Shown piece after piece: positions 16,857-28,032 of a stretch of 50,985 bases of DNA; within the stretch, counting starts at the first letter, position 1, and each line of letters opens with the position of its first letter. The position numbers and the translations under genes were made by a program. The stretch covers positions 1-50,985 of the forward strand of contig JAUSOD010000036.1 of the NCBI GenBank assembly GCA_030656215.1, given 5' to 3'. A model generated the notes under the pieces. It saw only the letters and a list, made by a program, of their open reading frames with translations. It did no database searches and had not been told where the DNA came from. The stretch comes from Azoarcus sp. (GTDB taxonomy: Bacteria > Pseudomonadota > Gammaproteobacteria > Burkholderiales > Rhodocyclaceae).

Positions 16857-17798
16857 TCAGAACAACGCATCCTTGGGGATACCGCGCCGCTTGAGCGTAC
16901 GCCGAAGCTGACCGAGCGCCTCAAGCTGAATCTGACGCACCCGCTCGCGGGTCAGATCCAGCTGCATCGCAAGCTCTTCGAGGGTGAGCATCTCGCATTC
17001 GTCGAGTCCGTAGCGATGCCGGATCACCAGCCGCTGCTTATCGTTGAGCATGTCGATCCAAGCACGCAGCAGGGTTTCGATCTCGGTGTTGTGTATGAGC
17101 TCGTCGGGAGACTCGGCGTGATCGTCCGCAAGGGATTCGCCGATGGACAGGCTCGGGTCGATGTCGAGGGGAGCATCCAGTGAGGCCGTGTGCTCACTGA
17201 GCGCAAGAATGGCACGGACCGTTTCCACCGGTTTGTCCAGCCGCAGCGCGATGTCCTCCAGCGTGGATTCGCCGTTTGCGCCGGCTTCGATACTGCGCTG
17301 GGCGCGCAGCACCTGATTGAGCTCCTTCACCACATGCACCGGCAGGCGGATGGTGCGCGACTGGTTCATGATCGCGCGTTCGATGTTCTGCCGGATCCAC
17401 CACGTGGCATAGGTGGAAAAGCGAAACCCTCGCTCCGGATCAAACTTTTCCAGCGCATGGATCAAACCCAGATTGCCTTCCTCGACCAGATCGAGCAAGG
17501 CAATGCCGCGGTTGAGGTAATGCTTGGCGATGTTCACGACGAGTCGCAGATTGCGCTCGATCATGGTCTGCCGCGCGGCGAAATCTCCCTGCCGCACCAG
17601 GCGGGCAAGCCGGCCCTCTTCTTCAGCGGTCAGCAGCGGATTGGCGCCGATCTCGTTCAGGTAAATCTGGGTGACGTCGCTGAGAAACTCATTCTCCGGA
17701 ATCGGCGCTTGCCGATCCGAAAAGACCTCCACCTCAAGGGGAAGATCCGGGTCATGACTATCGACATCGTCAGGGATCGCCGGCTCTTCCATAGGCAT
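16857..17798 (-). CDS. rpoS: RNA polymerase sigma factor RpoS (stationary phase/general stress)
   Basis: The 313-residue sigma-70 family protein has regions 1.2 ([20 protein letters not shown]), 2.3-2.4 ([19 protein letters not shown]), 3 and 4.2 ([19 protein letters not shown]). [20 protein letters not shown]-type sequence and the length match RpoS rather than RpoD or RpoH. It lies 5 bp downstream of nlpD, the classic neighbour; in enterobacteria the main rpoS promoter lies inside nlpD. The surE-pcm-nlpD-rpoS order here is the conserved stress-survival cluster. MEEP, two codons later, is an alternative start. Confidence 0.96.
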   Translation of the reverse strand: MPMEEPAIPDDVDSHDPDLPLEVEVFSDRQAPIPENEFLSDVTQIYLNEIGANPLLTAEEEGRLARLVRQGDFAARQTMIERNLRLVVNIAKHYLNRGIALLDLVEEGNLGLIHALEKFDPERGFRFSTYATWWIRQNIERAIMNQSRTIRLPVHVVKELNQVLRAQRSIEAGANGESTLEDIALRLDKPVETVRAILALSEHTASLDAPLDIDPSLSIGESLADDHAESPDELIHNTEIETLLRAWIDMLNDKQRLVIRHRYGLDECEMLTLEELAMQLDLTRERVRQIQLEALGQLRRTLKRRGIPKDALF

Positions 17799-17803
17799 CC
17801 TCG

Positions 17804-18706
17804 TCAGTGTGCAGGCAGATATTTCAGCGGATCAACCGGCTGCCCCTGCTTGCGAATCTCGAAGTGCAACTTGGGCCGATCGGCGTCCGTACTGCCGAGT
17901 TCGGCAATTTTCTGCCCCTTGGTGACTGTCTCCGCCTCCTTCACCAGCAGCTGCTGATTGTGCGCATAGGCAGTCAGGTAATTGGCATCGTGTTTGATGA
18001 TGACCAGTTTTCCGAGCCCGCGCAAGCCGCTTCCCGAATAGACTACTTTGCCACCGGCAGAGGCAAGAACCGGGGTTCCAGGCGTTCCGGCGATGTCAAT
18101 ACCCTTGTTCCGTAATTTCGCGTCGCCCGCTATCGGCTCGTCAAATCCGAGCACGATTTTCCCTTTCACCGGCCACAACCACTCACCATCGGGGCCAGGC
18201 AGCCGCGGGGCCTCGGGCACCACCGGGGGTTTTGCCTCGACGATCGCCCCATCACCGGGACGCTGCAGTTTTGCCCACGCTTCGTCCGAATAGGGCAACT
18301 TCCCACCCTTTGGCTCCTGCTTGATCTCGACACCAGCCACCGCAGGTGCCCGCGGCATCACGGGCGTAATCACCGGCTCGGAGGTAATCGGAATGACCTG
18401 CACCACACCGGTGTCGTCCGGACCAACACGCAGTTCCTGCCCCACGCTGATCTGGTCGGGATTCGCGAGGTTGTTCCAGGCCACCAGGTCGGAGACACTC
18501 ACCCCATACTGGCGAGACAATGCGCGCAGGGTTTCACCCGGACGAACAGTGTGCGTGGACTTGCGCTCGACCGGAGCCTCGGCTCCCGGAAGGGGCCCAT
18601 TGTCGCGGACTGGCGCTGAAACACGGCTGGCACATCCGGCCGTGAGTACCAGTAGAGAAGCGAGACCGAGTAGCGCGAGGCGCTGGCGAAAGATATCCTT
18701 GTTCAT
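17804..18706 (-). CDS. nlpD: NlpD-like lipoprotein: LysM plus degenerate M23 peptidase domain
   Basis: The 300-residue protein begins with a lipoprotein signal ending in the lipobox LTAGC. A LysM peptidoglycan-binding domain ([19 protein letters not shown]) is followed by a Pro-rich linker and a C-terminal M23/LytM domain. In that domain the first zinc motif reads NKGIDIA, so the usual His of HxGxD is Asn, while YAHN and LHFEIR remain. This is the pattern of regulatory LytM factors such as NlpD/EnvC, which activate amidases rather than cut peptidoglycan. The start at 18706 overlaps pcm by 4 bp and the end is 5 bp from rpoS. Confidence 0.93.
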   Translation of the reverse strand: MNKDIFRQRLALLGLASLLVLTAGCASRVSAPVRDNGPLPGAEAPVERKSTHTVRPGETLRALSRQYGVSVSDLVAWNNLANPDQISVGQELRVGPDDTGVVQVIPITSEPVITPVMPRAPAVAGVEIKQEPKGGKLPYSDEAWAKLQRPGDGAIVEAKPPVVPEAPRLPGPDGEWLWPVKGKIVLGFDEPIAGDAKLRNKGIDIAGTPGTPVLASAGGKVVYSGSGLRGLGKLVIIKHDANYLTAYAHNQQLLVKEAETVTKGQKIAELGSTDADRPKLHFEIRKQGQPVDPLKYLPAH

Positions 18707-19347
18707 TCTGTACCAGTTAGCAGTGGCACGAAGCGCACGGCCTCGAACCAACTATCCTTGAATACGTTACCCTGCCGCTCGATCAGCAGCAGGCGTTGGT
18801 CATTCGTGCCGACGGGGATCATCAGACGCCCTCCGGGCACGAGTTGGTCTTTCAGCGCTTGGGGCACACCGACGGCGGCGGCGGCAACAATGATGGTATC
18901 GAACGGTGCCGCCTCGGGTAACCCGATGCTTCCATCAGCATGTTTCAGTCTTACATTCGGCAATCTGAGCGGGCGCAAGTTGTTCCGCGCCCGATCCAGT
19001 AGCGGACGGATCCGCTCCACCGCATAAACCTCAGTCGCCACCTTGGACAATACTGCTGCCTGATAGCCACACCCCGCTCCGATCTCCAGCGTGCGTCCAA
19101 GTTCCCTTCCTGCGCGCAAAAGCTCGATCATCCGCGCGACGACAAAAGGCTGCGAGATGGTCTGCTGAAAACCGATGGGCAAGGCAGTGTCATCATAGGC
19201 GCTGTAGGCCAGCCCCTCTTCGACAAACTGATGGCGCGGCACCTGAGCCATTGCTGCCAGCACTTTTTCGTCGCGGATACCCTGTGCGCGCAGACGATCG
19301 ACCATCCGGACGCGGGCACGGGCCGCATCGGGCACCCTTTGATTCAT
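18703..19347 (-). CDS. pcm: Protein-L-isoaspartate O-methyltransferase
   Basis: The 214-residue SAM methyltransferase shows [23 protein letters not shown] and [12 protein letters not shown], the PCMT substrate-binding motifs, then motif [20 protein letters not shown]. It methylates isoaspartyl residues formed by protein ageing so that they can revert to aspartate. The start MNQRVP at 19347 overlaps the surE stop by 4 bp (ATGA), a translational-coupling arrangement. It lies between surE and nlpD. Confidence 0.96.
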   Translation of the reverse strand: MNQRVPDAARARVRMVDRLRAQGIRDEKVLAAMAQVPRHQFVEEGLAYSAYDDTALPIGFQQTISQPFVVARMIELLRAGRELGRTLEIGAGCGYQAAVLSKVATEVYAVERIRPLLDRARNNLRPLRLPNVRLKHADGSIGLPEAAPFDTIIVAAAAVGVPQALKDQLVPGGRLMIPVGTNDQRLLLIERQGNVFKDSWFEAVRFVPLLTGTE

Positions 19348-20087
19348 TGCGCCAGCCAGTCCGACACCGCGCCGATCTGACCGGTGTGGGTCAGGTCTAT
19401 CTGCAGGGGCGTAATCGACACCAGGCCGTTCGCGACCGCATGAAAATCCGTGCCTTCGCCGGCATCGGCTGCACCGCCGGCCGCACCAACCCAATACACG
19501 GTTTCGTTACGCGGGGTCACGCTCCTGATCGCCGGCTCGGCCTTGTGGCGCTTGCCCAGACGCGTCACCCGGATCCCCTTGAACTCATCATAAGGCAAGT
19601 CCGGAACATTCACATTGAGCAACACCGGCTGACGAAAAGGCTGGCGCATGAAGCGCTCGACCAGATCACGAGCCACCCGGGCCGCTGCGGAAAAGTCGGC
19701 AGCACCTTTGCTCACCAGGGACACTGCAATCGACGGCACTCCCAGCAAGAAACCTTCTGTCGCGGCGGCCACCGTACCGGAATAGATCGTGTCGTCACCC
19801 ATGTTTGCACCATGGTTCACACCCGAGACCACAATGTCGGGAAGATGATCGAGCATGCCGGTCACGGCGAGATGCACACAATCGGTCGGCGTACCATTGA
19901 CGAAATGAAAACCGTTGGCTGCACGCCGCAGGGAAAGAGGCCGATCAAGCGTCAGCGAGTTGCTCGCACCGCTACGATCACGTTCGGGTGCGACCACGGT
20001 GACCTCACCGATCTCTGCCAGCGCCTGCACCAGCGCCGCGATCCCGGGAGCAAAATAGCCGTCGTCGTTACTGACCAGAATACGCAT
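19344..20087 (-). CDS. surE: 5'/3'-nucleotidase SurE
   Basis: The 247-residue protein opens with [16 protein letters not shown], in which Asp8-Asp9 bind the catalytic metal. It also carries the family motifs [14 protein letters not shown] (metal-binding Ser/Asn) and [23 protein letters not shown]. SurE dephosphorylates nucleoside 5'- and 3'-monophosphates and short polyphosphate and supports stationary-phase survival. It is the first gene of the surE-pcm-nlpD-rpoS series. A tRNA-Pro with its own terminator lies upstream, so the series has a separate promoter. Confidence 0.97.
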   Translation of the reverse strand: MRILVSNDDGYFAPGIAALVQALAEIGEVTVVAPERDRSGASNSLTLDRPLSLRRAANGFHFVNGTPTDCVHLAVTGMLDHLPDIVVSGVNHGANMGDDTIYSGTVAAATEGFLLGVPSIAVSLVSKGAADFSAAARVARDLVERFMRQPFRQPVLLNVNVPDLPYDEFKGIRVTRLGKRHKAEPAIRSVTPRNETVYWVGAAGGAADAGEGTDFHAVANGLVSITPLQIDLTHTGQIGAVSDWLAQ

Positions 20088-20170
20088 TTTGAATCCGTTC
20101 GGAATTGAAACCGTTCACTCGAAAGGCTCGCCCGATGTTAGCACGACGACAAACATGCCATCCCGACGCT

Positions 20171-20198
20171 CAAAAACAAAAACCGGCCGAAGCCGGTT
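20171..20198 (-). terminator. Intrinsic terminator after tRNA-Pro
   Basis: On the minus strand AACCGGC, a TTCG loop and GCCGGTT are followed by TTTGTTTTTG. The 7-bp stem with a stable UUCG-type tetraloop and U-rich tail stands 12 bp past the tRNA CCA end and upstream of surE. Confidence 0.9.
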
Positions 20199-20210
20199 CT
20201 GTCAAATTTT

Positions 20211-20288
<78 letters not shown>

Positions 20289-20335
20289 CACAAGCGCGCA
20301 TTATAGCAGGATGAAATTCATTTGCCAGCGAAAAA

Positions 20336-20716
20336 TCAGGCTCGCAGCGCGGCCAGGGTGGCCTCGATATCGGCCCGCACATCCCGGATGAGCGATTTGT
20401 ACCGATCATCGGCCTCAGCCTCCTCGCGCTGATGAATTGCTGTCTCACCCAGCCGATTGCGCGCACCTGAAATGGTAAAGCCCTCGTCGTAGAGCAGATG
20501 GCGGATCCGCCGGATCAGCAGTACTTCATGATGCTGATAGTAGCGACGATTACCACTGCGCTTGACCGGTTTGAGCTGGGTGAACTCCTGTTCCCAGTAG
20601 CGCAGCACGTGCGCCTTCACCCCACACAACTCGCTTACCTCACCAATCGTGAAGTAACGCTTCGCAGGAATCGGCGGCAGCGTTGCCAAACTCGATTCAG
20701 GGTTGCTTGCTTGCAT
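20336..20716 (-). CDS. MerR-family transcriptional regulator
   Basis: The 126-residue protein has an N-terminal MerR winged helix: [24 protein letters not shown] (about 19-42), then the wing [22 protein letters not shown] short coiled-coil tail follows, with no metal-binding cysteines at the C-terminus. It therefore does not look like a metal sensor; it is the short MerR/MlrA-like protein commonly found next to ihfA in proteobacteria. It overlaps the end of ihfA by 20 bp. Target and effector are unknown. Confidence 0.92.
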   Translation of the reverse strand: MQASNPESSLATLPPIPAKRYFTIGEVSELCGVKAHVLRYWEQEFTQLKPVKRSGNRRYYQHHEVLLIRRIRHLLYDEGFTISGARNRLGETAIHQREEAEADDRYKSLIRDVRADIEATLAALRA

Positions 20717-21008
20717 CGCTGAGTTCCTCCACCGCAGCCTTCAGCTTCTGACTGGCATGGAAGGTCACTACCCTGCGGGCCGTGATTGGAATCTCCTCGC
20801 CCGTCTTGGGATTGCGTCCCGGACGCTGGGGCTTGTCACGCAACTGAAAGTTGCCGAAACCCGACAACTTGACACTGTCGCCACGCTCCAGTGCGGTCCG
20901 GATTTCTTCGAAAAAGCCTTCCACCATGTCCTTGGCTTCGCGCTTGTTGAGCCCGACCTGCTCGAACAGCAGGTCCGCCAGCTCAGCTTTCGTCAAGGTC
21001 ACGTTCAT
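20697..21008 (-). CDS. ihfA: Integration host factor subunit alpha
   Basis: The 103-residue HU/IHF-fold protein has the beta-arm [20 protein letters not shown], with the DNA-intercalating proline in RNPKTG. The N-terminus [26 protein letters not shown] is that of the alpha subunit. It pairs with IhfB (encoded at 35322-35606) to bend DNA at specific sites. It overlaps the pheT stop by 4 bp and the merR start by 20 bp; the pheST-ihfA linkage is widely conserved. Confidence 0.96.
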   Translation of the reverse strand: MNVTLTKAELADLLFEQVGLNKREAKDMVEGFFEEIRTALERGDSVKLSGFGNFQLRDKPQRPGRNPKTGEEIPITARRVVTFHASQKLKAAVEELSDASKQP

Positions 21009-23395
21009 TCTCCTGCTCCACGCAGCCGCGCACCCAGGGTGAGTTCGGCATGGCGGACCAGCGCCGACATCGCCGCATCCACCTCTGCATCTTCAAGGGT
21101 GCGTTGAGTATCTTGCATCAACACCCTGAAAGCAAGGCTCTTCTTGTCAGGATCGATGCCCTTGCCATGGTACATGTCGAACAGGCTGATCTCGCTCACA
21201 AGGGCTGGCGCGGCCTCGAGCAAAACGCTTCGCACCCGCGCGGCACTTACCTCATGGGACACCAGCAGGGCAAGATCACGGGCAACCGCAGGCATTTTCG
21301 AGATCTCGCCGCTGACCGGCAACACTGCAAGCAGGGCGGCGTCGAGTTCAACTTCGAACACCACCGGGGCCGGCCCCAGATCGTAAGCTTGAACCCAGAC
21401 CGGATGGAGCTCGCCCAGCACCCCTACGCGTCGGCCATCGAGCAGCACCGTTGCCGCCCGGCCGGGGTGAAGCGCCGGATCGGACAGACGTTCGAAACTC
21501 AATTCGCGTGGTGCAAACAGCGCTTCAAGATCTGCCTTCACGTCGTAAAAATCGACCGCCCGCGCATCCGTGCCCCACTGCTCCGGCAGCACCGGTCCCG
21601 CCGCCAGCACAGCCAGGCGCATCAGCTGATGGAAACCGGCAACGGGCTGACCGTCGGCTTTGCGCTCGAAACAGCGCCCGAGCTCGAACACCCGAACCCG
21701 ATTTTGCTGACGCTTGCGGTTGGTTGCCAAATTGGCGGCCAGACCCGGGATGAGACTCGAGCGCATCACACTCATCTGGCTGGCGATCGGATTGGCAAGA
21801 CGGATCGGATCCTCGTTGGCGCAGAAGTCGCGCTCCCAAGCCTCTTCGACGAAAGCAAAGTTGACCACTTCCTGAAAGCCACGGCCCGCAAGGAGGTGAC
21901 GCATATCCCAGGGCGTACGCCCTGACTCGCTGCGCTCGAGCATGACCAGAGTGCCCTGCGGCGCGACCGCCGGAATGTTGTCATAGCCATGCAGGCGGGC
22001 AAGCTCCTCGATCAGATCCTCTTCGATCTCGATGTCGAACCGGAAGGACGGCGGCGTAACCAGCAGACGGTCGCCATCCTTGCGCACATCAAGATGAACA
22101 CGCTCGAGCAGCGACTGCATGGTGAGGTCGTCCAGATCGACGCCGAGCACACGTCGAGCGCGCGCCGGGCGCAGGCTCACCGCTTTGCGTTGCGGCAGAT
22201 CGGACACCGAGACCGCCTCCTCGACCGGGCCGGCAGCGCCGCCACAGATCTCGAGGATCAGCGCGGTGGCGCGCTCGATCGCCGGACGGGCGAGATCGAA
22301 GTCGACCCCGCGCTCGAAGCGATGTGAGGCATCCGACCCGAATCCGTGGGCGCGGGCACGACCTGCGATCGCATCGGGGGCAAAGAAGGCGCTTTCAAGG
22401 AAAACCTCGCTGGTGGCGAGCGTGATTCCACTGTCTTCTCCCCCCATGATGCCGGCAAGCGCCAAAGCGCGTGCTTCATCGGCAATCAGTAAGGTGTCCG
22501 CCGCGGGGGTGACGGTCTGCTCGTTCAGCAGCAGCACCTGCTCACCAACGAGCGGCATACGAACGTGAATCGCCCCTTCGAGGCGGGTGTTGTCAAACGC
22601 ATGGAGCGGCTGACCGAGTTCGAGCATGACGTAGTTGGTGATGTCGACCAGCGCACTGATCGCACGAATGCCGCTGCGTTGCAGGCGCTGCTTCATCCAC
22701 TCCGGTGAGGGCGCACGGGCGTCGACGCCGCGCAGCACCCGGCCGCAATAGCGCGGGCAAGCCAGGGGCGCATCAAGCACGATGGGGCGGCGATCGTCTA
22801 TCGTAGCCACGACTGGCGCGATAGGCGACTGCGCCAGTGCCACACCGGTGAGCGCAGCCACTTCACGGGCCACGCCGGACAGGCTGAGGCAATCCGCGCG
22901 GTTCGGGGTGAGCTTGATCGTGAACAAGGTGTCGTCAAGCGCGAGATAGTCGCGGATATCGACACCAATCGGCGCGTCTTCGGGCAGGGCATACAAGCCG
23001 CCGTGGTCCTCGGACAGACCGAGCTCACGCTCCGAGCACAGCATGCCAAATGACTCCACGCCACGCAGCTTCGCCGCCTTTATCGCGAATTCGCCGGGCA
23101 GCACGGCGCCGACTTTGGCACACGGCACCTTCATCCCGACTGCCGCATTCGGCGCACCGCAGACGATCTGCAGCAGCTCACCGGTGCCCGCATCAACCTT
23201 GCACAGCTTGAGCTTGTCGGCATTCGGGTGCTTCTCGGCCTCTACGATGAGCGCCACGACGATGCCCGAGAAAGCGGGCGCCACCGGTTCGGCCTCTTCC
23301 ACCTCAAGACCGGCCATGGTCATCAGATGGCCGAGCTCGGCACTGTCAAGCGGCGGGTTGACGAAGGTCCGCAGCCATTTTTCGGAAAATTGCAT
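21005..23395 (-). CDS. pheT: Phenylalanine--tRNA ligase beta subunit
   Basis: The 796-residue subunit has the expected order: an N-terminal tRNA-binding (EMAP-like) domain around 40-150 ([18 protein letters not shown]), B3/B4 editing domain, B5 domain, the catalytic-like core and a C-terminal ferredoxin-fold anticodon-binding domain ([21 protein letters not shown]). With PheS it forms the alpha2-beta2 enzyme that charges tRNA-Phe and clears mischarged Tyr. It starts 7 bp after pheS and overlaps ihfA by 4 bp. Confidence 0.97.
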   Translation of the reverse strand: MQFSEKWLRTFVNPPLDSAELGHLMTMAGLEVEEAEPVAPAFSGIVVALIVEAEKHPNADKLKLCKVDAGTGELLQIVCGAPNAAVGMKVPCAKVGAVLPGEFAIKAAKLRGVESFGMLCSERELGLSEDHGGLYALPEDAPIGVDIRDYLALDDTLFTIKLTPNRADCLSLSGVAREVAALTGVALAQSPIAPVVATIDDRRPIVLDAPLACPRYCGRVLRGVDARAPSPEWMKQRLQRSGIRAISALVDITNYVMLELGQPLHAFDNTRLEGAIHVRMPLVGEQVLLLNEQTVTPAADTLLIADEARALALAGIMGGEDSGITLATSEVFLESAFFAPDAIAGRARAHGFGSDASHRFERGVDFDLARPAIERATALILEICGGAAGPVEEAVSVSDLPQRKAVSLRPARARRVLGVDLDDLTMQSLLERVHLDVRKDGDRLLVTPPSFRFDIEIEEDLIEELARLHGYDNIPAVAPQGTLVMLERSESGRTPWDMRHLLAGRGFQEVVNFAFVEEAWERDFCANEDPIRLANPIASQMSVMRSSLIPGLAANLATNRKRQQNRVRVFELGRCFERKADGQPVAGFHQLMRLAVLAAGPVLPEQWGTDARAVDFYDVKADLEALFAPRELSFERLSDPALHPGRAATVLLDGRRVGVLGELHPVWVQAYDLGPAPVVFEVELDAALLAVLPVSGEISKMPAVARDLALLVSHEVSAARVRSVLLEAAPALVSEISLFDMYHGKGIDPDKKSLAFRVLMQDTQRTLEDAEVDAAMSALVRHAELTLGARLRGAGE

Positions 23396-23402
23396 GATTC
23401 GC

Positions 23403-24455
<1,053 letters not shown>

Positions 24456-24459
24456 TCAG

Positions 24460-24489
24460 AAAAAAAAAGGAGGCAAGGCCTCCTTTTTT
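24460..24489 (-). terminator. Intrinsic terminator/attenuator between rplT and pheS
   Basis: On the minus strand AAAAAAGGAGGC, loop CTT and GCCTCCTTTTTT are followed by further T residues. It begins 14 bp past the rplT stop and ends 25 bp before the pheS start. In E. coli pheST is controlled by attenuation with a Phe-rich leader peptide; the 69-bp space here is too short for one, so this looks like a plain partial terminator. Confidence 0.85.
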
Positions 24490-24503
24490 CGGGCTGCGTC
24501 GAA

Positions 24504-24863
24504 TTACGCAGCGATTTGGGCCCGGGCTTGCGCGGCGAGCGCAGCAAACGCCGGTTTGTCGAATACGGCCAGATCGGCCAGCACCTTGCGGTCCACTTCG
24601 ACCGCTGCCTTCTTCAGGCCATTCATGAAGGTGCTGTAGGTCAGCCCGACTTCACGCGCCGCGGCGTTGATACGGACGATCCACAGGGCACGGAACTGAC
24701 GTTTCTTCTGACGACGGTCGCGGTAAGCGTACTGACCGGCCTTCATCACCGCCTGTTTGGCGATGCGATAGACGTTTTTACGACGGCCGCGGTAACCCTT
24801 GGCCTGTACGAGAACCTTCTTGTGACGCGCGCGGGCTGTTACACCACGTTTAACTCTGGGCAT
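24504..24863 (-). CDS. rplT: 50S ribosomal protein L20
   Basis: The 119-residue, very basic protein begins [18 protein letters not shown] and contains [20 protein letters not shown] and [23 protein letters not shown], all standard L20. It is an early 23S rRNA assembly protein. It lies 12 bp behind rpmI in the infC-rpmI-rplT operon, which L20 represses in E. coli by binding the rpmI leader. Confidence 0.98.
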   Translation of the reverse strand: MPRVKRGVTARARHKKVLVQAKGYRGRRKNVYRIAKQAVMKAGQYAYRDRRQKKRQFRALWIVRINAAAREVGLTYSTFMNGLKKAAVEVDRKVLADLAVFDKPAFAALAAQARAQIAA

Positions 24864-24875
24864 AGCGGTCTCCTA

Positions 24876-25073
24876 TCAAGCGTAAGGCAGCATGGCGCGA
24901 ATCAGCTTCTCGTCGGCGGCGTGAACCGCCGTCATACCGCGCAGCTGGCGCTTGCTCTTGGTGGTTTTCTTGGTAAGGATGTGGCGCTTGAACGCCTGGG
25001 ACCGCTTGATCCCACCACTGGCGCGAACCTTGAATCGCTTCTTGGCACCGCTTTTGGTCTTCATCTTGGGCAT
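24876..25073 (-). CDS. rpmI: 50S ribosomal protein L35
   Basis: The 65-residue basic protein starts [20 protein letters not shown] and ends in [21 protein letters not shown], the L35 pattern. I chose the ATG at 25073 from the family N-terminus, although the frame stays open upstream to 25205. The 150-bp space before it contains two stable hairpins that may carry operon autoregulation. Confidence 0.97.
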   Translation of the reverse strand: MPKMKTKSGAKKRFKVRASGGIKRSQAFKRHILTKKTTKSKRQLRGMTAVHAADEKLIRAMLPYA

Positions 25074-25108
25074 TGCTAAGACTCCGAGTTTATGAATGCC
25101 GCCGGGTA

Positions 25109-25176
25109 GTACCGATACAGGTACGTTTGACACCCGACACCACTTGTTATCCGGCGCTTCATTTCCGAAGCACCGG
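25109..25176 (-). promoter_or_regulatory. Structured leader between infC and rpmI (two hairpins)
   Basis: The minus-strand RNA can fold CCGGTGCTTC, loop GGAAAT, GAAGCGCCGG (25151-25176; 10 bp with one G-U pair). It can then fold GTACC, TGTATC, GGTAC (25109-25124). No U-tract follows either stem. They precede the rpmI start by 36 bp or more, where E. coli has the L20-binding translational operator; the functional match is inferred. Confidence 0.45.
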
Positions 25177-25223
25177 TTCTGCTTTCCAGACAAGCCGGAA
25201 CGCAAATCTTGCGAACCGCCCGA

Positions 25224-25745
25224 TCAGCGGTTCTTCTTTGGCGCAATCACCATGATCATCTGACGCCCTTCCATCTTGGGCATCTGCTCGACCTGACCAA
25301 ACTCCTCAAGATCGGCTTTGACCCGTTCGAGCTGGCGCAAACCGAACTCCTGGTGCGCCATTTCCCGTCCGCGGAAGCGCAAGGTCACCTTGCACTTGTC
25401 GCCTTCTTCGAGGAAGCGTTTCAGATTACGCAGCTTGATCTGATAGTCGTTCTCGTCAGTACCAGGGCGAAGCTTGACTTCCTTGACCTGGACCTGCTTC
25501 TGCTTTTGCCGCGCTTCATGGGCTTTTTTCTGTTCCTGGTACTTGAACTTGCCCAGATCCATCACCCGGCATACCGGGGGCTGTGCCATCGGTGCAATTT
25601 CAACCAGATCCAGGCCCGCTTCTTCAGCGGCTTCAAGGGCTTCCCTCAGGGTAACGATACCCAGGGGCTCACCATCTTCACCAACCAGGCGTACTTCAGG
25701 CGCGCTGATTTCCCCATTGACGCGCTGCTTCTTATCTTGAGCGAT
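25224..25745 (-). CDS. infC: Translation initiation factor IF-3, with AUC start codon
   Basis: The 173-residue IF-3 has an N-terminal domain ([43 protein letters not shown]-type sequence), a basic linker ([18 protein letters not shown]) and a C-terminal domain ending APKKNR. The first ATG in frame is at 25589 and would delete the N-terminal domain. An in-frame TGA lies two codons upstream of the ATC at 25743-25745, so ATC (read [10 protein letters not shown]) is the only plausible start. GGAG is 9 bp before it. E. coli infC uses AUU; non-AUG starts let IF-3 repress its own synthesis through its proofreading of initiator pairing. It starts 26 bp after thrS. Confidence 0.95.
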   Translation of the reverse strand: MAQDKKQRVNGEISAPEVRLVGEDGEPLGIVTLREALEAAEEAGLDLVEIAPMAQPPVCRVMDLGKFKYQEQKKAHEARQKQKQVQVKEVKLRPGTDENDYQIKLRNLKRFLEEGDKCKVTLRFRGREMAHQEFGLRQLERVKADLEEFGQVEQMPKMEGRQMIMVIAPKKNR

Positions 25746-25771
25746 GGTTCAGTTCTCCACGAATACCAATA

Positions 25772-27691
25772 TCAAACCGAGCCGGCTTTCGCTTCAATTT
25801 CGCGAAGCCAACGCTCGATCAGCGAATCGAGGGACATTTGACCAAGATCCTGGCCACCCCGGACGCGCACAGCAACCACCCCTGCGGACTTTTCTTTTTC
25901 GCCGACTACGAGCTGGTAAGGCAGCTTGTGCACGCTATGTTCGCGGATTTTATAGTTAATCTTTTCGTTACGCAAATCGGTCTCGACCCTGAAACCGGCT
26001 TTCTTCAGCTTCTTCGCCACTTCCAGCGTGTACTCGGCCTGCCCTTCGGAGATATTCATCACCACCGCATGAACCGGCGCAAGCCACAAGGGCAAGGCAC
26101 CCGCATGATGCTCGATCAGAATGCCGGTGAAACGCTCCAGAGATCCGAACAAGGCCCGATGAAGCATGACCGGACGCTTGCGCGAGTTGTCCTCGGCAAC
26201 GTAGGAAACATCGAAGCGCTCAGGCAGATTCATATCGACCTGCAGGGTGCCGCACTGCCAGTCTCGACCGATGGTGTCGCGCAACACGAATTCGAGCTTC
26301 GGGCCGTAGAAGGCGCCCTCACCCGGGAACAGTTCATAACTCATTCCCATGTGGTCCAGCGCCGAGGCCAGCGCGCCCTCGAGCTTGTCCCATGTTTCGT
26401 CGCTGCCGATACGGTTCTCCGGACGAGTCGAGAGCTTGATCCGGACGTCATGAAAATCGAAATCCTTGTAGATATCGATAATCAGTGCAACGACCTCCTT
26501 GCACTCCTGCTCCATCTGCTCTTCGGTACAGAAGATGTGCGCATCATCCTGAGTAAAGTGACGCACACGGAGCAGGCCATGCAGGGCGCCCGAGGGCTCA
26601 TAGCGGTGCACCTTGCCGAATTCCGCCATCCGCAACGGCAGGTCACGATAGCTCTTGAGCCCTTGCGCGTACATCGACACCGCGCCCGGGCAGTTCATTG
26701 GCTTGAGCGCGAAGACGCGATCGTCCTCGGTCTGGGTGGTGAACATGTTCTGGCGGTAATTCTGCCAGTGCCCGGACGTCTCCCACAGCGCACGATCCAT
26801 TACGTCGGGCGTATTGACCTCGACATAGCCGGCCGCCTCCTGGCGGTCGCGCATGTAGTTGATCAGCGACTGAAACAGACGCCAGCCCTTCGGGTGCCAG
26901 AACACCGAACCCGGCGCCTCCTCCTGGAAGTGGAAAAAGTCGAGTTGCTGCCCGAGCTTGCGGTGATCACGCTTCTCGGCCTCTTCGAGCATGTGCAGAT
27001 AGGCGTCCAGCTCTTCCTTCTTCGCCCACGCCGTGCCATACACCCGCTGCAGCATCTCGTTCTTCGAGTCGCCACGCCAGTAGGCACCCGCCAGCTTGGT
27101 GAGCTTGAACACCTTGAGCTTGCCGGTGGACGGCACGTGCGGCCCACGGCAAAGATCGATGAAATCGCCCTGCCGATACAGAGACACGTCCTCTTCCGAC
27201 GGAATCGAAGCGATGATCTCGGCCTTGTAATGCTCGCCGATGCCCTGAAAGAAGGCCACCGCCTTGTCACGCGGCCACACCTCTCTCGACACCGGCAGCT
27301 CGCGCTTGACGATTTCCGCCATGCGCTGCTCGATCGCCAGCAGATCCTCGGGCGTAAACGGACGCTTGTACGAAAAATCGTAGTAGAAGCCGTTGTCGAT
27401 GACCGGCCCGATGGTCACCTGGGCATCGGGAAACAGCTCTTTGGCGGCATGTGCGAGCAGATGCGCAGTCGAGTGGCGGATGACCTCAAGACCTTCCGGA
27501 CTCTTGTCGGTGATGATCGCCAACGCCGTATCTGACTCGATCCGATGCGACAGATCCACCAAGCGGTCACCGACCCGCCCGGCCAAGGCTGCCTTGGCCA
27601 GGCCGGTACCGATCGACGCAGCGACCTCGCCCACGGTGACCGGCTGGTCAAATTGGCGGATGGAACCATCGGGGAGCGTGATGTTCGGCAT
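25772..27691 (-). CDS. thrS: Threonine--tRNA ligase
   Basis: The 639-residue class II synthetase has an N-terminal TGS domain ([14 protein letters not shown]), an editing domain with [15 protein letters not shown] (His73/His77), and a catalytic core with the zinc cysteine in [15 protein letters not shown]. Motif 2 is in [23 protein letters not shown], motif 3 in [18 protein letters not shown], and a C-terminal anticodon domain follows. I chose the start at 27691 from the TGS start. It heads the thrS-infC-rpmI-rplT-pheST series. An upstream terminator separates it from tRNA-Val. Confidence 0.98.
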   Translation of the reverse strand: MPNITLPDGSIRQFDQPVTVGEVAASIGTGLAKAALAGRVGDRLVDLSHRIESDTALAIITDKSPEGLEVIRHSTAHLLAHAAKELFPDAQVTIGPVIDNGFYYDFSYKRPFTPEDLLAIEQRMAEIVKRELPVSREVWPRDKAVAFFQGIGEHYKAEIIASIPSEEDVSLYRQGDFIDLCRGPHVPSTGKLKVFKLTKLAGAYWRGDSKNEMLQRVYGTAWAKKEELDAYLHMLEEAEKRDHRKLGQQLDFFHFQEEAPGSVFWHPKGWRLFQSLINYMRDRQEAAGYVEVNTPDVMDRALWETSGHWQNYRQNMFTTQTEDDRVFALKPMNCPGAVSMYAQGLKSYRDLPLRMAEFGKVHRYEPSGALHGLLRVRHFTQDDAHIFCTEEQMEQECKEVVALIIDIYKDFDFHDVRIKLSTRPENRIGSDETWDKLEGALASALDHMGMSYELFPGEGAFYGPKLEFVLRDTIGRDWQCGTLQVDMNLPERFDVSYVAEDNSRKRPVMLHRALFGSLERFTGILIEHHAGALPLWLAPVHAVVMNISEGQAEYTLEVAKKLKKAGFRVETDLRNEKINYKIREHSVHKLPYQLVVGEKEKSAGVVAVRVRGGQDLGQMSLDSLIERWLREIEAKAGSV

Positions 27692-27775
27692 GATCTCGTA
27701 GCCTCTGACTGGGGTGAGCTGTTGGAACACAACTCTATCGATAAGTATTTAGCTGCACTGCACAAAAAGTGGACG

Positions 27776-27805
27776 AAAAAAAAGTGCGGTCGAACCGCAC
27801 TTTTT
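27776..27805 (-). terminator. Intrinsic terminator after tRNA-Val
   Basis: AAAAAGTGCGGT, loop TCG and ACCGCACTTTTT with additional T residues on the minus strand form a 12-bp stem. It lies between tRNA-Val and the thrS leader. Confidence 0.9.
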
Positions 27806-27887
27806 CCTCAAGCAGACAAGCGGACCCGACCTGTTCAGTTTCCGGCCACGGTAGTAGTTCGGAACATGGCAAATCGTCTCCAAGTGT

Positions 27888-27964
27888 TGGTAGGCGCGAT
27901 TGGACTCGAACCAACGACCCCCACCATGTCAAGGTGGTGCTCTAACCAGCTGAGCTACGCGCCT
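27888..27964 (-). tRNA. tRNA-Val (anticodon GAC)
   Basis: The 77-nt cloverleaf has acceptor AGGCGCG paired with CGCGCCT, an encoded CCA (27888-27890) and anticodon stem CCACC/GGTGG around TTGACAT, giving GAC. The T-arm carries GGTTCGAGTCC. Confidence 0.96.
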
Positions 27965-28032
27965 GCTAAGAGCGGCGAATTATAGGCACTTTGCGGCCAA
28001 TGTCAAACCATTTTGAAAACGATCTTCGAGGC

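Noticed and set aside
20336-20716. MerR protein as a metal-resistance regulator
   Set aside because: It lacks the C-terminal cysteines and any transporter neighbour; its place beside ihfA is the common housekeeping arrangement.
25838-27535. A 565-codon plus-strand frame opposite thrS
   Set aside because: It is antisense to an intact thrS with no conserved motif.
27689-27775. Possible thrS operator or T-box-like leader
   Set aside because: The space is short and I could not identify a tRNA-like fold or antiterminator. A promoter-like TAAATA is too weak to claim.
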